Source of the DNA: an uncultured Clostridium sp.
GTDB taxonomy: Bacteria > Bacillota > Clostridia > Lachnospirales > Lachnospiraceae
Length of the DNA stretch: 64,000 nt
Direction of reading: 5' to 3'
Assembly (NCBI GenBank): GCA_934438135.1
Contig: CAKSBP010000004.1
Coordinates: forward strand, 55,736 to 119,735
Part shown: positions 1-11,300 of the stretch, one piece after another
Numbering within the stretch: the stretch's first letter is position 1
Layout: each line of letters starts with the position of its first letter
Made by a program: the position numbers and the translations under genes
Notes under the pieces: generated by a model
Seen by the model: only the letters and a program-made list of their open reading frames with translations
Told to the model about the DNA's origin: nothing
Database searches by the model: none

Positions 1-3000
1 AGGAAGGGAATCTTTTGACTACCGCCTTGGTTTTTGTGTATCCAGTATCGATGAACTGCTGAAAACACTGAAAGCATATATGGATAAGAGAGCGACTCAT
101 GAAGTAATACAAAATCATGTGATTCGTAATGCAGAGCAGGTAAAGGCTCTCGGAAGTGAAGAGACAAAAATGGAGATCGAAACCTTCATGAAGACGAAAA
201 GTCAAAAAGAGCTTATGGAACTTTGGGTAAAAGGCTGTCATATTCAGTGGGAGGATTTATACCATGGAATGTGTATAGAAAAAATCAGCCTTCCGACCTA
301 TCCATTTGCCAGAGATACATATTGTGGAATTGACCGTATGAAGAAATATCTTTTTGGAGACAGCAGTTCTATCCAGAACGGGGAACTTTTACAGGAAGAA
401 ACTATTATCCCTATAAAAGAAGAGAAGAAAGAGGATGACTGTACCCTGCTGACATTTCAGGAAAGATGGGTGAAACGGCCGATGCAGAACAATGTTCAGA
501 AACATTTAAAACTGGTATGTTTTGCTGAAGATACATCCCTTATGCAGACAGTATGGGAAGAAACAGAAATCTTTGATAAACAGACTGAAATTATCTGGAT
601 TGTATGTGGAGCAGGATATGAAAAGAAATCCAGATATGAATATCGTATGGAATACGAACAGAAAGAAGATTATATCAAATGTTTCCAGGAAATTAAAAAG
701 GATTTTGGAGCGATAGATTATGTACTGTATTTGAATCCTCTTCTTAATCAAATATATCAGCAGGAAGTTTCCGGGCTGATTTGTATGTATCAGGCTTTAT
801 ATGCAGCAAAGCTGACAGAGCTTACGCTTCTGCTTGCTGGTGCTTATCAGAATCTACTAGAGAAAGCGTATGTTGAATCTTGGATCGGAATGGAACGTTC
901 TATTGCAATTACCGCTCTTAATATGAAAGCAGGTGTAGTTCTTTATGACAGACGGGAAGGAAGTACTGCCGATTTTATCCACACAATGCTTGCCGAGTGC
1001 TTTTTAGGAACTTCCAACAGTGTCTGGTATGATCAGGGAGTAAGAAAAGAATTGAAAATCCAGCCTGTCAGCTTGAAAGAAGATAAGCCATGTAGGATAA
1101 AGAAACATGGTACATACGTAATTACCGGTGGAATGGGTGGACTTGGAATTTTATTTGCCAGACATATTTCAAAATGTTTTGATGCAAATATTGTTTTGAC
1201 AGGAAGAAGGAGCATGGAGGAAGTTTCTGAAAAGTTAGAGGAACTCAAAAGCCTGGGTATGAACGTTATTTATGTTTCTGCTGATGTGAGCAATGCTGCA
1301 CAGATGAAACAGGTAGTGAAAGCAGCCAAAGATACCTTTGGAACCCTTAACGGTGTGATTCATGCTGCTGGTCTTAGCGAAGGAAAAAATATTATTAAAA
1401 AGGAATACGAAGAATATGAGAGAATTATCCGGCCAAAAGTACAGGGAACGATAGCATTGGAAAAAGCCCTGGAAGGAGAAGACATAGATTTTATCTGCTA
1501 TTTTTCGTCTAGTTCAGCGATATTAGGAGATTTTGGATCATTTGATTATGCAGTAGGAAACCGTTTCCTGATGAGCTACGCTGAATATCGTAGACAGCAG
1601 GCTTCCTGCAAGGGAGAGACATTTGTTGTAGAATGGCCTCTTTGGAGAGATGGAGGAATGGGATTTAAAACACAGGCAGCAGAACGGATGTATTTAAAGA
1701 CCAGCGGACAGAAATGTCTGAGAGAAAAAGAGGGAACTTTAATCTTTGATAAAATATTCCAAAGTGATGTAGAGGACTGTCTGGTGATGTATGGAACCCT
1801 TGACCGGGTAAATAAAATGCTTGGAATTTCTCTTTTGGATAAAGCAGAAGAAAATTTTATAGAAAAAAACACGACATTGCCTGTAAATATTGTGGAGAAA
1901 GAAGGTACGAGTGTGGAAGAGCAGGAAATTTTCCAGGAACGTGGAAAGGGCTATAAAGATAATATGAGAGGTTGGTCATTAAATCAGTGTTTAATGTCTG
2001 ATTTGAAAAATATAATAAATGACATATTAAGTGTGCCTTTTAATCAGATGGATGAAAACCTGCATTTAGCTGACTTTGGCTTTGATTCTGTCACATTATC
2101 TGAATTTGCAAAGAGAATCAGCAGTCTTTTGGAACTAGATGTTACACCTGATTTATTCTACCGGTATGCTACATTAAATGAATTGATTCAGTATTTTGAG
2201 ATGGAACAAAAAGAAACTATTGGTCGTTTTTATCATCCGGGAAGCAGTAAGCCAGTGGTACAGAAAACAGAGGTGAAAAAGACAGAAGAAAAAAAAGAAG
2301 AAACAGGACACAAGCCAAAGATGAAAACAGAGGAAGCGGATTCAATTGCAGTTGTAGGAATCAGTGGAAAATTTCCGGATGCAGATAATACAGAGGAATT
2401 GTGGAAAATCCTAAGCCAGGGAAAAGAAGTTATCCGTGAGGTACCTGAAAGAAAAGGATGGGATGATAAAAAACTACGCATTGAAAATATGAAGATGGGA
2501 GTAGTCAGAGATATTGATCAATTTGACTCTGCTTTCTTTGAGATTTCGCCAAGAGAGGCTTGTACGATGGAACCAAGACAGAGGATTCTTCTGGAGGAAA
2601 CATGGAAAGCTTTAGAAGATGCCGGAATTGGGGAATATGAAATTCATAACGAAAAAATAGGTATGTTTGTAGGAGCAGAAGATGGAGATTATCAATATCT
2701 AGATGGACAGAAAGGAAGCATTACAGCAAACCATAATGCAATTCTTGCAGCAAGGCTTGCGTACTTTTTAAATTTAAACGGACCAAATATGTCTATCAAT
2801 ACAGCATGTTCCTCTGGACTGGTTGCAGTACATCAGGCGTGTCAAAGTCTTAGGAGTGGAGAATGCGATATTGCGATTGCCGCTGGTGTAAATCTGTTTT
2901 GTACTCCGGTTGGCTATAAAGGGATGGATGAAGCAGGAATGCTTTCTAAAACAAGGACATGTTATGCTCTTGATAAACGTGCAGATGGAATGGTTCCTGC

Positions 3001-5320
3001 AGAGGCTGTTGCAGTTGTCGTACTGAAAAAGATGAAAAAGGCAGAAAAAGACGAAAATGTGATTTACGGGGAAGTGATTGCAAGCGGAATTAATTATGAT
3101 GGAAGAACCAATGGAATTACAGCACCTAGTGGCAGGGCACAAAGCATGCTGTTAGAGGATGTATATGACAGATTTTCGATTAATCCGAAAGATATTGATT
3201 ATATTGTAACTCATGGGACGGGAACCAGAATTGGCGATCCAATTGAGATTAATGCACTGGCATCTGTTTTTGAAAAAGCAGGTGTGGAAAAAGGAAACTG
3301 TGCACTTACATCTATTAAACCAAATTTAGGACATGCATTGGCAGCTTCTGGTGTAGTCAGCCTGATCAGTCTTCTACTGGCAATGAAGAATAAAACAATT
3401 CCGGGAGAAATTCACTGTGAACAGCAGTCAGATTATATTAATTGGGATAAAAGTCCATTTTATATAAATACAAATAACCGACCTTGGAAAGATGGAGAAA
3501 AATTAAGAATTGGTGCTGTAAATGCATTTGGAATGAGTGGAACCAATGCACATGTAGTTATCCGAAGTGTACCAAAAGAAGAAGTAGTTAAGAAAAAAAA
3601 TTATCCAGCATACCTGATTGCTTTTTCTGCAAAAACAGAAGATGCATTGAACAGAAAATGCAAAGATTTATTTAGTTTTATAAAAAATAAAAAAACAATG
3701 GTAAACATGGAGGATATCAGCTATACTTTAATTGATGGAAGACAACATTTTGCACATCGAATTGCGTTTATGGCATCCGATGCAGAATCTGCACAGAATA
3801 CATTGCAGCAGCTGATAGAAGGTAAAGCCGTAGAAAACTGCTGTCGAGCAGAAGTTCCAAGAACATTCCGTGTACAGAGTAAAATTCAGAAAATGGTAAG
3901 AAGCTTATGTCAAGAATGCAGAAAAGAAAAAGATGTCCAGGCATATCAGGAAAATATTGCAGCATTAGCACAGTTTTATAGTCTTGGATATGAAATTTAT
4001 GGATTTGATTTATTTGAACAGGGAAGTGTAGAAAAGATATCAGTACCTGTATATCCATTTGAAAAAAAACAGTATTGGCTGATTCCAGTAGAGAAAAAAG
4101 AAATAAAGACAGAGAAATCTGTAGTCAAAACACAGGTAAAACCAGTAGTAAAGCCGCAGAAGAAGGAAAGAAAAAAGCCAGTACAGAGTCTGGAAAAACT
4201 AATGACTGATTTGGCAGAATCGCTTGCCAAAGAACTTTTCCTTGAAACAGAGGAAATAGAATACGATAAAGGTTTTCTGGAGATGGGCTTGGATTCCATC
4301 GTTGGTGTAGAGTGGATTAAGCATATTAATGAAAAATATCATACCAGTCTGGAATCTACAAAGATTTATCAATATCCGACAATTGCGGAATTTGCAGGAT
4401 ATATTTATTCTCAGCAGACAGAGAATGAAAAGCAGACAAAATCCGAAGCAGTTTCCAAAGAGTCTGTGGAAACAGTGGAGATACCCAAAGGAAAAGTTTT
4501 GTTACAGCCATTAGATAATGAAGCATTATATATGGTAAGCCCTGCACCTATTCCAGAAGAGAAAATAGTATTATCTGATTTAGGAATAAAGGAAGAAGTA
4601 TCCCAACCAGCTGTAAAAGAAAATATTTTGAATATAGCACCAAATGTTCAAAATATGAATCAAAAAGTAGATTTAGAGCAGATGATGAAAGAACTGGCTG
4701 CTTCTCTTGCCGATGAGTTATTTATGGAGACAGAGGATGTAGAATACGACAAAGGCTTTATGGAAATGGGACTGGATTCTATTGTTGGTGTAGAATGGAT
4801 GCGTCATATCAATAAAAAGTATGGTACCAATATTGAGTCTACAAAAATTTATCAATATTCAACAATTGTAGAGCTGGCAGGATATATTTGTTCCATTATG
4901 CAAGGAGAACCAGTTACAAAAACCAAAAGTGTAGAGCCAGGCAGTCTTAAGAAGCTGATGAAAGACTTGGCAGAATCTCTGGCAGAAGAATTATTTATGG
5001 ATGCAGAAAGCATTGAATATGATAAAGGCTTTATAGAAATGGGATTAGATTCCGTTATTGGTGTGGAATGGATACATCACATCAATCAAAAATATCATAC
5101 CCATATCGAGACAACAAAAATATATCAGTATTCCAGTATTTCAGAACTGGCTTCCTATATTATTCAGCAGATGAACGGAATAACTACCGAAATAGTAAAG
5201 GAAAAAGAAGGAGAAGAGAAAGAAATCATTTCGGATGAAGCAGATTTGAATACTATATTGTATAAAATCTATCAGGGAGAAGTAGACATCGATATGGCGG
5301 AAGCACAATTTACGGATTAA
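1..5320 (+). CDS. Trans-AT polyketide synthase subunit A (5' end outside window)
   Basis: Modular type I PKS subunit that extends and processes an acyl chain held on ACPs. The frame is open from the window edge; the first in-frame ATG (80) lies inside a post-KS linker ending SLPTYPFAR, so the real start is upstream. Counting from that ATG: KR about 250-560 (GGMGGLG near 350, catalytic Tyr489 with Asn four residues on), ACP (Ser670 in GFDSV), KS about 752-1170 (Cys910 in TACSSG, HGTGT, NLGHA), post-KS linker, then three tandem ACPs (Ser1406, Ser1567, Ser1658). No AT domain is present. The KR lacks the Asp of the B-type LxD motif (HAAGLSEGK) that the other KRs of the cluster have, so it may be A-type. 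The acidic helical tail (about 1710-1746) resembles a C-terminal docking domain. The next subunit begins 29 nt downstream. Domain calls are secure; product chemistry is inferred. Confidence 0.95.
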   Translation, partial: GRESFDYRLGFCVSSIDELLKTLKAYMDKRATHEVIQNHVIRNAEQVKALGSEETKMEIETFMKTKSQKELMELWVKGCHIQWEDLYHGMCIEKISLPTYPFARDTYCGIDRMKKYLFGDSSSIQNGELLQEETIIPIKEEKKEDDCTLLTFQERWVKRPMQNNVQKHLKLVCFAEDTSLMQTVWEETEIFDKQTEIIWIVCGAGYEKKSRYEYRMEYEQKEDYIKCFQEIKKDFGAIDYVLYLNPLLNQIYQQEVSGLICMYQALYAAKLTELTLLLAGAYQNLLEKAYVESWIGMERSIAITALNMKAGVVLYDRREGSTADFIHTMLAECFLGTSNSVWYDQGVRKELKIQPVSLKEDKPCRIKKHGTYVITGGMGGLGILFARHISKCFDANIVLTGRRSMEEVSEKLEELKSLGMNVIYVSADVSNAAQMKQVVKAAKDTFGTLNGVIHAAGLSEGKNIIKKEYEEYERIIRPKVQGTIALEKALEGEDIDFICYFSSSSAILGDFGSFDYAVGNRFLMSYAEYRRQQASCKGETFVVEWPLWRDGGMGFKTQAAERMYLKTSGQKCLREKEGTLIFDKIFQSDVEDCLVMYGTLDRVNKMLGISLLDKAEENFIEKNTTLPVNIVEKEGTSVEEQEIFQERGKGYKDNMRGWSLNQCLMSDLKNIINDILSVPFNQMDENLHLADFGFDSVTLSEFAKRISSLLELDVTPDLFYRYATLNELIQYFEMEQKETIGRFYHPGSSKPVVQKTEVKKTEEKKEETGHKPKMKTEEADSIAVVGISGKFPDADNTEELWKILSQGKEVIREVPERKGWDDKKLRIENMKMGVVRDIDQFDSAFFEISPREACTMEPRQRILLEETWKALEDAGIGEYEIHNEKIGMFVGAEDGDYQYLDGQKGSITANHNAILAARLAYFLNLNGPNMSINTACSSGLVAVHQACQSLRSGECDIAIAAGVNLFCTPVGYKGMDEAGMLSKTRTCYALDKRADGMVPAEAVAVVVLKKMKKAEKDENVIYGEVIASGINYDGRTNGITAPSGRAQSMLLEDVYDRFSINPKDIDYIVTHGTGTRIGDPIEINALASVFEKAGVEKGNCALTSIKPNLGHALAASGVVSLISLLLAMKNKTIPGEIHCEQQSDYINWDKSPFYINTNNRPWKDGEKLRIGAVNAFGMSGTNAHVVIRSVPKEEVVKKKNYPAYLIAFSAKTEDALNRKCKDLFSFIKNKKTMVNMEDISYTLIDGRQHFAHRIAFMASDAESAQNTLQQLIEGKAVENCCRAEVPRTFRVQSKIQKMVRSLCQECRKEKDVQAYQENIAALAQFYSLGYEIYGFDLFEQGSVEKISVPVYPFEKKQYWLIPVEKKEIKTEKSVVKTQVKPVVKPQKKERKKPVQSLEKLMTDLAESLAKELFLETEEIEYDKGFLEMGLDSIVGVEWIKHINEKYHTSLESTKIYQYPTIAEFAGYIYSQQTENEKQTKSEAVSKESVETVEIPKGKVLLQPLDNEALYMVSPAPIPEEKIVLSDLGIKEEVSQPAVKENILNIAPNVQNMNQKVDLEQMMKELAASLADELFMETEDVEYDKGFMEMGLDSIVGVEWMRHINKKYGTNIESTKIYQYSTIVELAGYICSIMQGEPVTKTKSVEPGSLKKLMKDLAESLAEELFMDAESIEYDKGFIEMGLDSVIGVEWIHHINQKYHTHIETTKIYQYSSISELASYIIQQMNGITTEIVKEKEGEEKEIISDEADLNTILYKIYQGEVDIDMAEAQFTD
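4189..5163 (+). repeat. Three tandem ACP domains with beta-branching Trp flag
   Basis: Three near-identical ACP units at about 4189-4413, 4672-4893 and 4945-5163 share the core motif EMGLDS(I/V) followed by GVEW. The phosphopantetheine serine is followed six residues later by Trp (Trp1412, Trp1573, Trp1664 of subunit A). In trans-AT PKSs this Trp marks ACPs that are substrates of HMG-synthase-type beta-branching enzymes. The module has no KR, so its beta-keto group would be available. The inter-ACP linkers differ, with a long one (about 85 residues) between ACP 1 and 2, which argues for domain duplication rather than an assembly artefact. Confidence 0.85.
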
Positions 5321-5349
5321 CGGTGATAAATTAAAGGAGTAATGAGGAT

Positions 5350-8300
5350 ATGAACATAAAGATGATACTTCAGGATTTGAAGGATAGGAAGATTACACCC
5401 GAACAGGCAAGAAAACTGATGGAAACGAATAAGAATACCTCATTAAAAATAAACTGCCAGAAAAGAGAGCCGATTGCCATAATAGGTATTTCAGGCCGTT
5501 TCCCGGGTGCCGATAATATGAATGCATATTGGGATAATCTTACCAAAGGAAAAAGCAGTATTTGTGAAATCCCAAAATCAAGATGGGATATGAAAAAATA
5601 TTTTGACCCTCAGATTGGAAAAGAAGGACACATGTATTGTAAATGGATGGGAATGCTCGACGATGTGGAATATTTTGACCCTATGTTTTTTGAAATCACT
5701 CCATCAGAGGCAGAGGCAATGGACCCACAGCATAGATTATTTCTTCAGGAAGCTTATCGAGCCTTTGAGGATGCAGGATACAGCAAAAGAAACTTAAATA
5801 ATAGAAAGTGCGGTGTATATCTTGGAATTGTAGATGATGATTATTCCAATCTTGGAGAACAGTCCCTTAGTGCAACTGGAAACAGTAATGCCATTGGTGC
5901 ATCCCGTATTTCCTATTTTCTAAACCTGAAAGGACCAGCTATTGCAATCGATACGGCTTGCTCCTCGTCAATGGTCGGAATTCATCTTGCTGTCAATGCA
6001 TTAAATCTCAATGATATAGATATGGCATTGGTAGGAGGTTCCTGTCTTTATCTGACACCAGAATCATATATTAGTATGTGTGAAACTGGTATGCTTTCTC
6101 CAGAAGGAAAATGCAAAACATTTGACAACAGTGCAGATGGATTTGTACCAGGAGAAGGAGTAGCTGCCTTGGTATTAAAAAGGCTTAGTGATGCACAAAG
6201 AGATCACGATCATATATATGGCTGTATCATAGCATCTGGAATGAATCAGGATGGAAAGACAAATGGAATTACAGCCCCGAATATGGGAAGTCAAAAGAAT
6301 TTGGAAACAACGCTCTATGCTGACAGAAAAATTGACCCAGAGAGCATTACATATGCAGAATTTCATGGAACAGGTACGAAATTAGGAGATCCAATTGAGT
6401 TACAGGCACTGGCATCTGCTTTCCGTGAGAAAACAGATAAAAAGAATTTCTGTGCCATTGGTTCTGTAAAAAGTAATCTGGGACATACTTCAGCTGCAGG
6501 AGGAATTGCAGGAATTGAGAAAATCCTGTTAAGTATGCAGCATAAACAGCTGGTTCCTACGATTCATGTGGATGTTCCAAATGAGCATTTTGATTTTGAA
6601 AATTCACCATTTTTTATTAATAGGGAAAGAAAACCATGGGAAAGTAAAGATGGTTCACCATTAAGAGCCTGTATTAATTCATTTGGTTTCAGTGGAACCA
6701 ATGTACATCTTGTTCTGGAAGAGTACAAAGAATCAAAGCAACTAGAAATGATAGAACCAAATAAATTCAATATTTTTACATTATCCGCCAAAAACAAAAC
6801 TCAGCTAAAGATATATGTAAAAGAAGTACTTTCATTTTTAGAAGGAAAGATTGAGAATACAGACAGCTTTTTCTATACTTTTCAGGATGGAAGAGAGGCT
6901 ATGGAACAAAGACTGGCTGTCATAGTATCTAGTATAGAAGAATTAAGTTCTAAACTTAAGCACTATCTGAAAGAAGGAAGCAGTGAAGCGGATGGAATTT
7001 TTGAGTCCAAACTGAGCCGTAACCAGATTAAAGTCAAAGAAAGCACGTATGCAATACAACATAAGAGTCAGTCACAGGAAACAGCGGTAAAGGCAGAAGA
7101 TATAACAGAAACTTATCTGTTTGATTTAGCAAAACAGTGGCTGCAGGGGGAGATTATTGACTGGTCCCATGCAGTTTATGGAGGCAGAATACCATATAAG
7201 ATGTCTGTACCAACCTATCCTTTTGAGAAAGAAGCTTACTGGCTTACCAAGGAAGAAAAGAAAGAAAGCATGGAGTGCATTCATCCAATTGTGCACCAGA
7301 ATGTATCTGATTTCAGTAACCAGTGTTTTCGTTCTAGTTTTACCGGAAAAGAATTTTTCCTTGCAGATCATATGATTCAAGGGAGAAAGATTCTTCCAGC
7401 TACAGCAATCCTTGAAATGGCAAGAGCTGCTGGTTCTTTTTCCTCAGAAAAAGCAGTCATGGGATTAAAAGATATAGTATGGCTTAAATCAGTAGATTAT
7501 GAAAAGTGCCAGGGAAATGTGAAAATTCTTCTTTATCCACAGGAAACAGAAGAAGAGATTTCGCAGGCTGAATTTGAAGTTGTGACAGGTCAGGAAAATA
7601 GTCAGACAATTTGTGCAGAAGGAACGATTTTATATGGAGAATCAGGAAAAGGAGAAAACTCCTTATCTATAGAACAGATTCAGAAAGATTGCACGGAAGA
7701 AGTCAATGTAACAGACTTTTATAATAATATTAGTAAAACAGGAATTCAATATGGTTCTAGTTTTCAGGCAGTTAAGCAGCTTCATTTTAATAAGAAAGAA
7801 GCAGTAGCAGTGGTTTCTCTTCTTGAGTCTGCATATGATAAAAAAATGGTTTTAAATCCTGCACTTGTGGATGCGGCACTGCAGTCTGTTTCCGTATTGC
7901 TGAAGGGACAGATTACTGGGGCAGTTGTTCCATTTTCTATTGATAAGATACAGATATATGATGCAGTGCCAGAAGAATGTTTGGTATATAGCTGTTATGC
8001 AGGGGATAAGGCCTCTATGAAGTTTAATGTTTCTATTTGTGATAAAGATGGAAACTGCGTAGTAAAATTAAAGGGTCTGTTTTTGAAAGAAAGCAAAGAA
8101 CCAGTGGAAGAGAAAAAGAACAAACTGACTTATTTTACACCTTCATGGAAAGAAAAGGAAATTGCAAAATCCTATGCTTCCTGGAAAGAAAAACAGGCTA
8201 TTCTTCTTATTACACAGGATAAAAAAATCCGTGACAGCTGGGAAGAGGAATTGGAACCGGCTTACAGAAGACATCTGTTCTCTGTTTTGGTTACAGAGCA

Positions 8301-11300
8301 GTATAAGCAGGAGTCAGAAAGAGAATTTCAATGTGATATTCGTAAAGAAGCCGATTGGTCTGATTTATTAAAAGCAGTAAAGAAGCAGGGATATAGTTCT
8401 GCCAGTTTTGTATTCCACATTGTGGATCAGAAAGACAATATCCAGACAAAGAAACGGGTAGAAATTGGGTTTGAAGCAGTTCTTCATTTATGTAAGGCTT
8501 TAATTCAGGAGAAATGGTCACAGGGTATTAAACTGCTGTATTTTATTAATAATTTTCCAGTAGTATTTCCGGAAGATTATGCACTGGCAGGAATGTTTCG
8601 TGGAATTCAGACGGAAAATGCAGAATTCCAGTTCCGTGTAGTAGGAGTAAGCAGTCATGCTGCCATAAAAGAATATATAAAAATAACTCAGAATGAACTT
8701 GCTGTATCAGAAGCCTCCTGTCAAGTAAGCTATGTAAATGGAAGGAGAATGGTTTATACCTATTTGGAAGAGAAGAAGCCAGATAAGAAAGAAAACCGCA
8801 TTGGCATAAAAGAAGGTGGAACCTATCTGATTACTGGTGGAATGGGTGGAGTAGGCTATATGACAGCTTCTTACGTGGCCGAAACAAAGCATACGAACCT
8901 TATTTTGACTGGAAGAAGTCCGTTGGATGATAAAAAGAAAGAAAAGTTAAAAAAGCTTTCTGAAAAAGGATGTTATTGTGAATATCTTCAGACAGACATT
9001 GCAGAAAAGGGAGAATGTAGGAAATTAATTGCCCATATCGATGACAAATATGGAAGCCTTTCTGGTGTATTTCATTCAGCTGGAGTTATCCGGGATGCTT
9101 TGATCTGGAAAAAGACAATGGAAGATTCCAATGCTGTTTTTTCAGCTAAAATATATGGTACCAAAAATCTGGATGAAGAAATCGGAAATCGAAACTTAGA
9201 TTTTATGATTCTATATTCTTCTGTGGCTTCTGCATTAGGAAACCTTGGACAGGTTGATTATTGTTATGGAAATAGTTTTATGGACAACTTTGCATTTAAC
9301 CGGAATATGCTTATGGCAAACGGCATGAGAAAGGGAAAGACTGTCTCCATCAACTGGCCTCTCTGGGCAGACGGTGGCATGGAAATTGATTTAGAATCCC
9401 AGCAGTGGATGGAGAATTCTTTAGGACTTGTAAGCATTCAGAGATCAGAAGGAATGGCATCTATCGAAGCAGCATTAAATTTGGATGCTTCTGAGGTTAT
9501 GGTGTTCAAGGGTGACATTGAGAAGGTAAGAAAAGTAATCCGTGATGCAGAAAGTTTTGAAAAGCAGGAACAGATAGAAATCGTAGATAAGGCTGCTACG
9601 ATTTCTGAAGAAGAATGGGAAGATAAAGCAGTTGGATATTTTACAGAAGTAATTTCAGAGAAAACAAAAATTAAAAAAGAAAAGCTGGATGTGGATGCAC
9701 CATTTGGCGATTATGGAATAGATTCTATTATGATTTTAAGCATAACCAGAAGTCTTGAGAAAACATTTGGCAGTTTATCCAAAACCATCTTTTTTGAATA
9801 TGGAACTATTCGGGAACTAGCAGGATATTTTTTAAAGAATCATTCCCAAAAATTAATTCAGAAAATCCAGAGTAAGGAAGAAAATTCAAAAACCGAGAAT
9901 GTAGAAGCAGAAGGAAAAAAATCAAGAGGTTCTCGTCACTTAACACGAAGAATGAGAAATATAGAGGATGCTCAGAAGATATCCGAAAACGTACAGCATG
10001 AAATTAAGAAGTCAGATGATATTGCAATTATTGGTATCAGCGGAAAATATCCAATGGCAGATGATTTGAATGAATTCTGGGAGAACCTTGTACAAGGAAG
10101 AGACTGCATAGCAGAAATTCCATCTGAAAGATGGGATAACGAAAAATACTTTAATCCAGATAAGAATCAGTTAGGAACAACTTATAGTAAATGGGGCGGA
10201 TTTATCAACGATGTAGATAAATTTGATCCATTGTTCTTTAACATTCCTCCAGTGGAGGCAGAATTTCTGGATCCACAGGTAAGGCTTTATCTGGAATCTG
10301 CATGGCATGCCATGGAAGATGCCGGATATACCAGAGAAAGCCTGTCAGGTCAGAATGTTGGTGTATATGTTGGTGTTATGTATGGGATGTATCAGCTTTA
10401 TAATGGAGAAATCAGGAATCAGATAGTACCGGCAAGTTCTTCTTATGCAGGAATTGCAAACCGTGTTTCTTACTTCTTTGATTTCCATGGACCAAGTATG
10501 GCAGTTGATACCATGTGTTCTTCTTCTCTTACTGCACTGCATCTTGCATGTGAAAGCCTGAAAAAAGGGGAGACAGATGTTGCATTTGTAGGTGGAGTCA
10601 ATTTAACTATTCATCCTAATAAATATCTTCTTCTAAGTTTTGGAAAATTTGCTTCTACAGATGGAAAATGTAGAAGTTTTGGAAAAGGTGGAGATGGATA
10701 TGTTCCAGGTGAAGGTGTCGGTACTGTTATTTTAAAGCCACTCAAACAGGCAGTAAAAGACAAAGATCAGATTTACGCTGTAATCAAAGGAACAGCCATT
10801 AATGCTGGTGGTAAAACATCTGGGTTTACGGTACCGAGTCCCGTCGCACAGAGCGAGGTAATTGCATCTGCTTATAAGGAAGCAAAGATTGCACCAGAAA
10901 GCATTAGCTATATAGAATCTCATGGAACCGGAACATCATTGGGTGATCCAATTGAAATAGAAGGATTAAACAAAGTATTTGGGAACTGCGGATTAAAACC
11001 AAAGTCCTGTCCGATTGGAGCTTTAAAGTCGAATATTGGACATCTGGAAGGGGCCTCTGGTCTTGCTGGACTTACAAAGATTCTGCTTCAGATGAAACAT
11101 CGTAAACTGGTACCATCCATTCATTCAGACCAACTGAATCCATATATTGATTTTGAACATTCTCCATTTTATGTGCAGCATAAATATGAAGATTGGAAGG
11201 AACGTACTTATCTGGAAAATGGGCAGGAAAGAAATGAAAGAAGAGCCGGAGTCAGCTGTTTTGGAGCCGGTGGTGCCAATGCCCATGTACTTTTAGAGGA

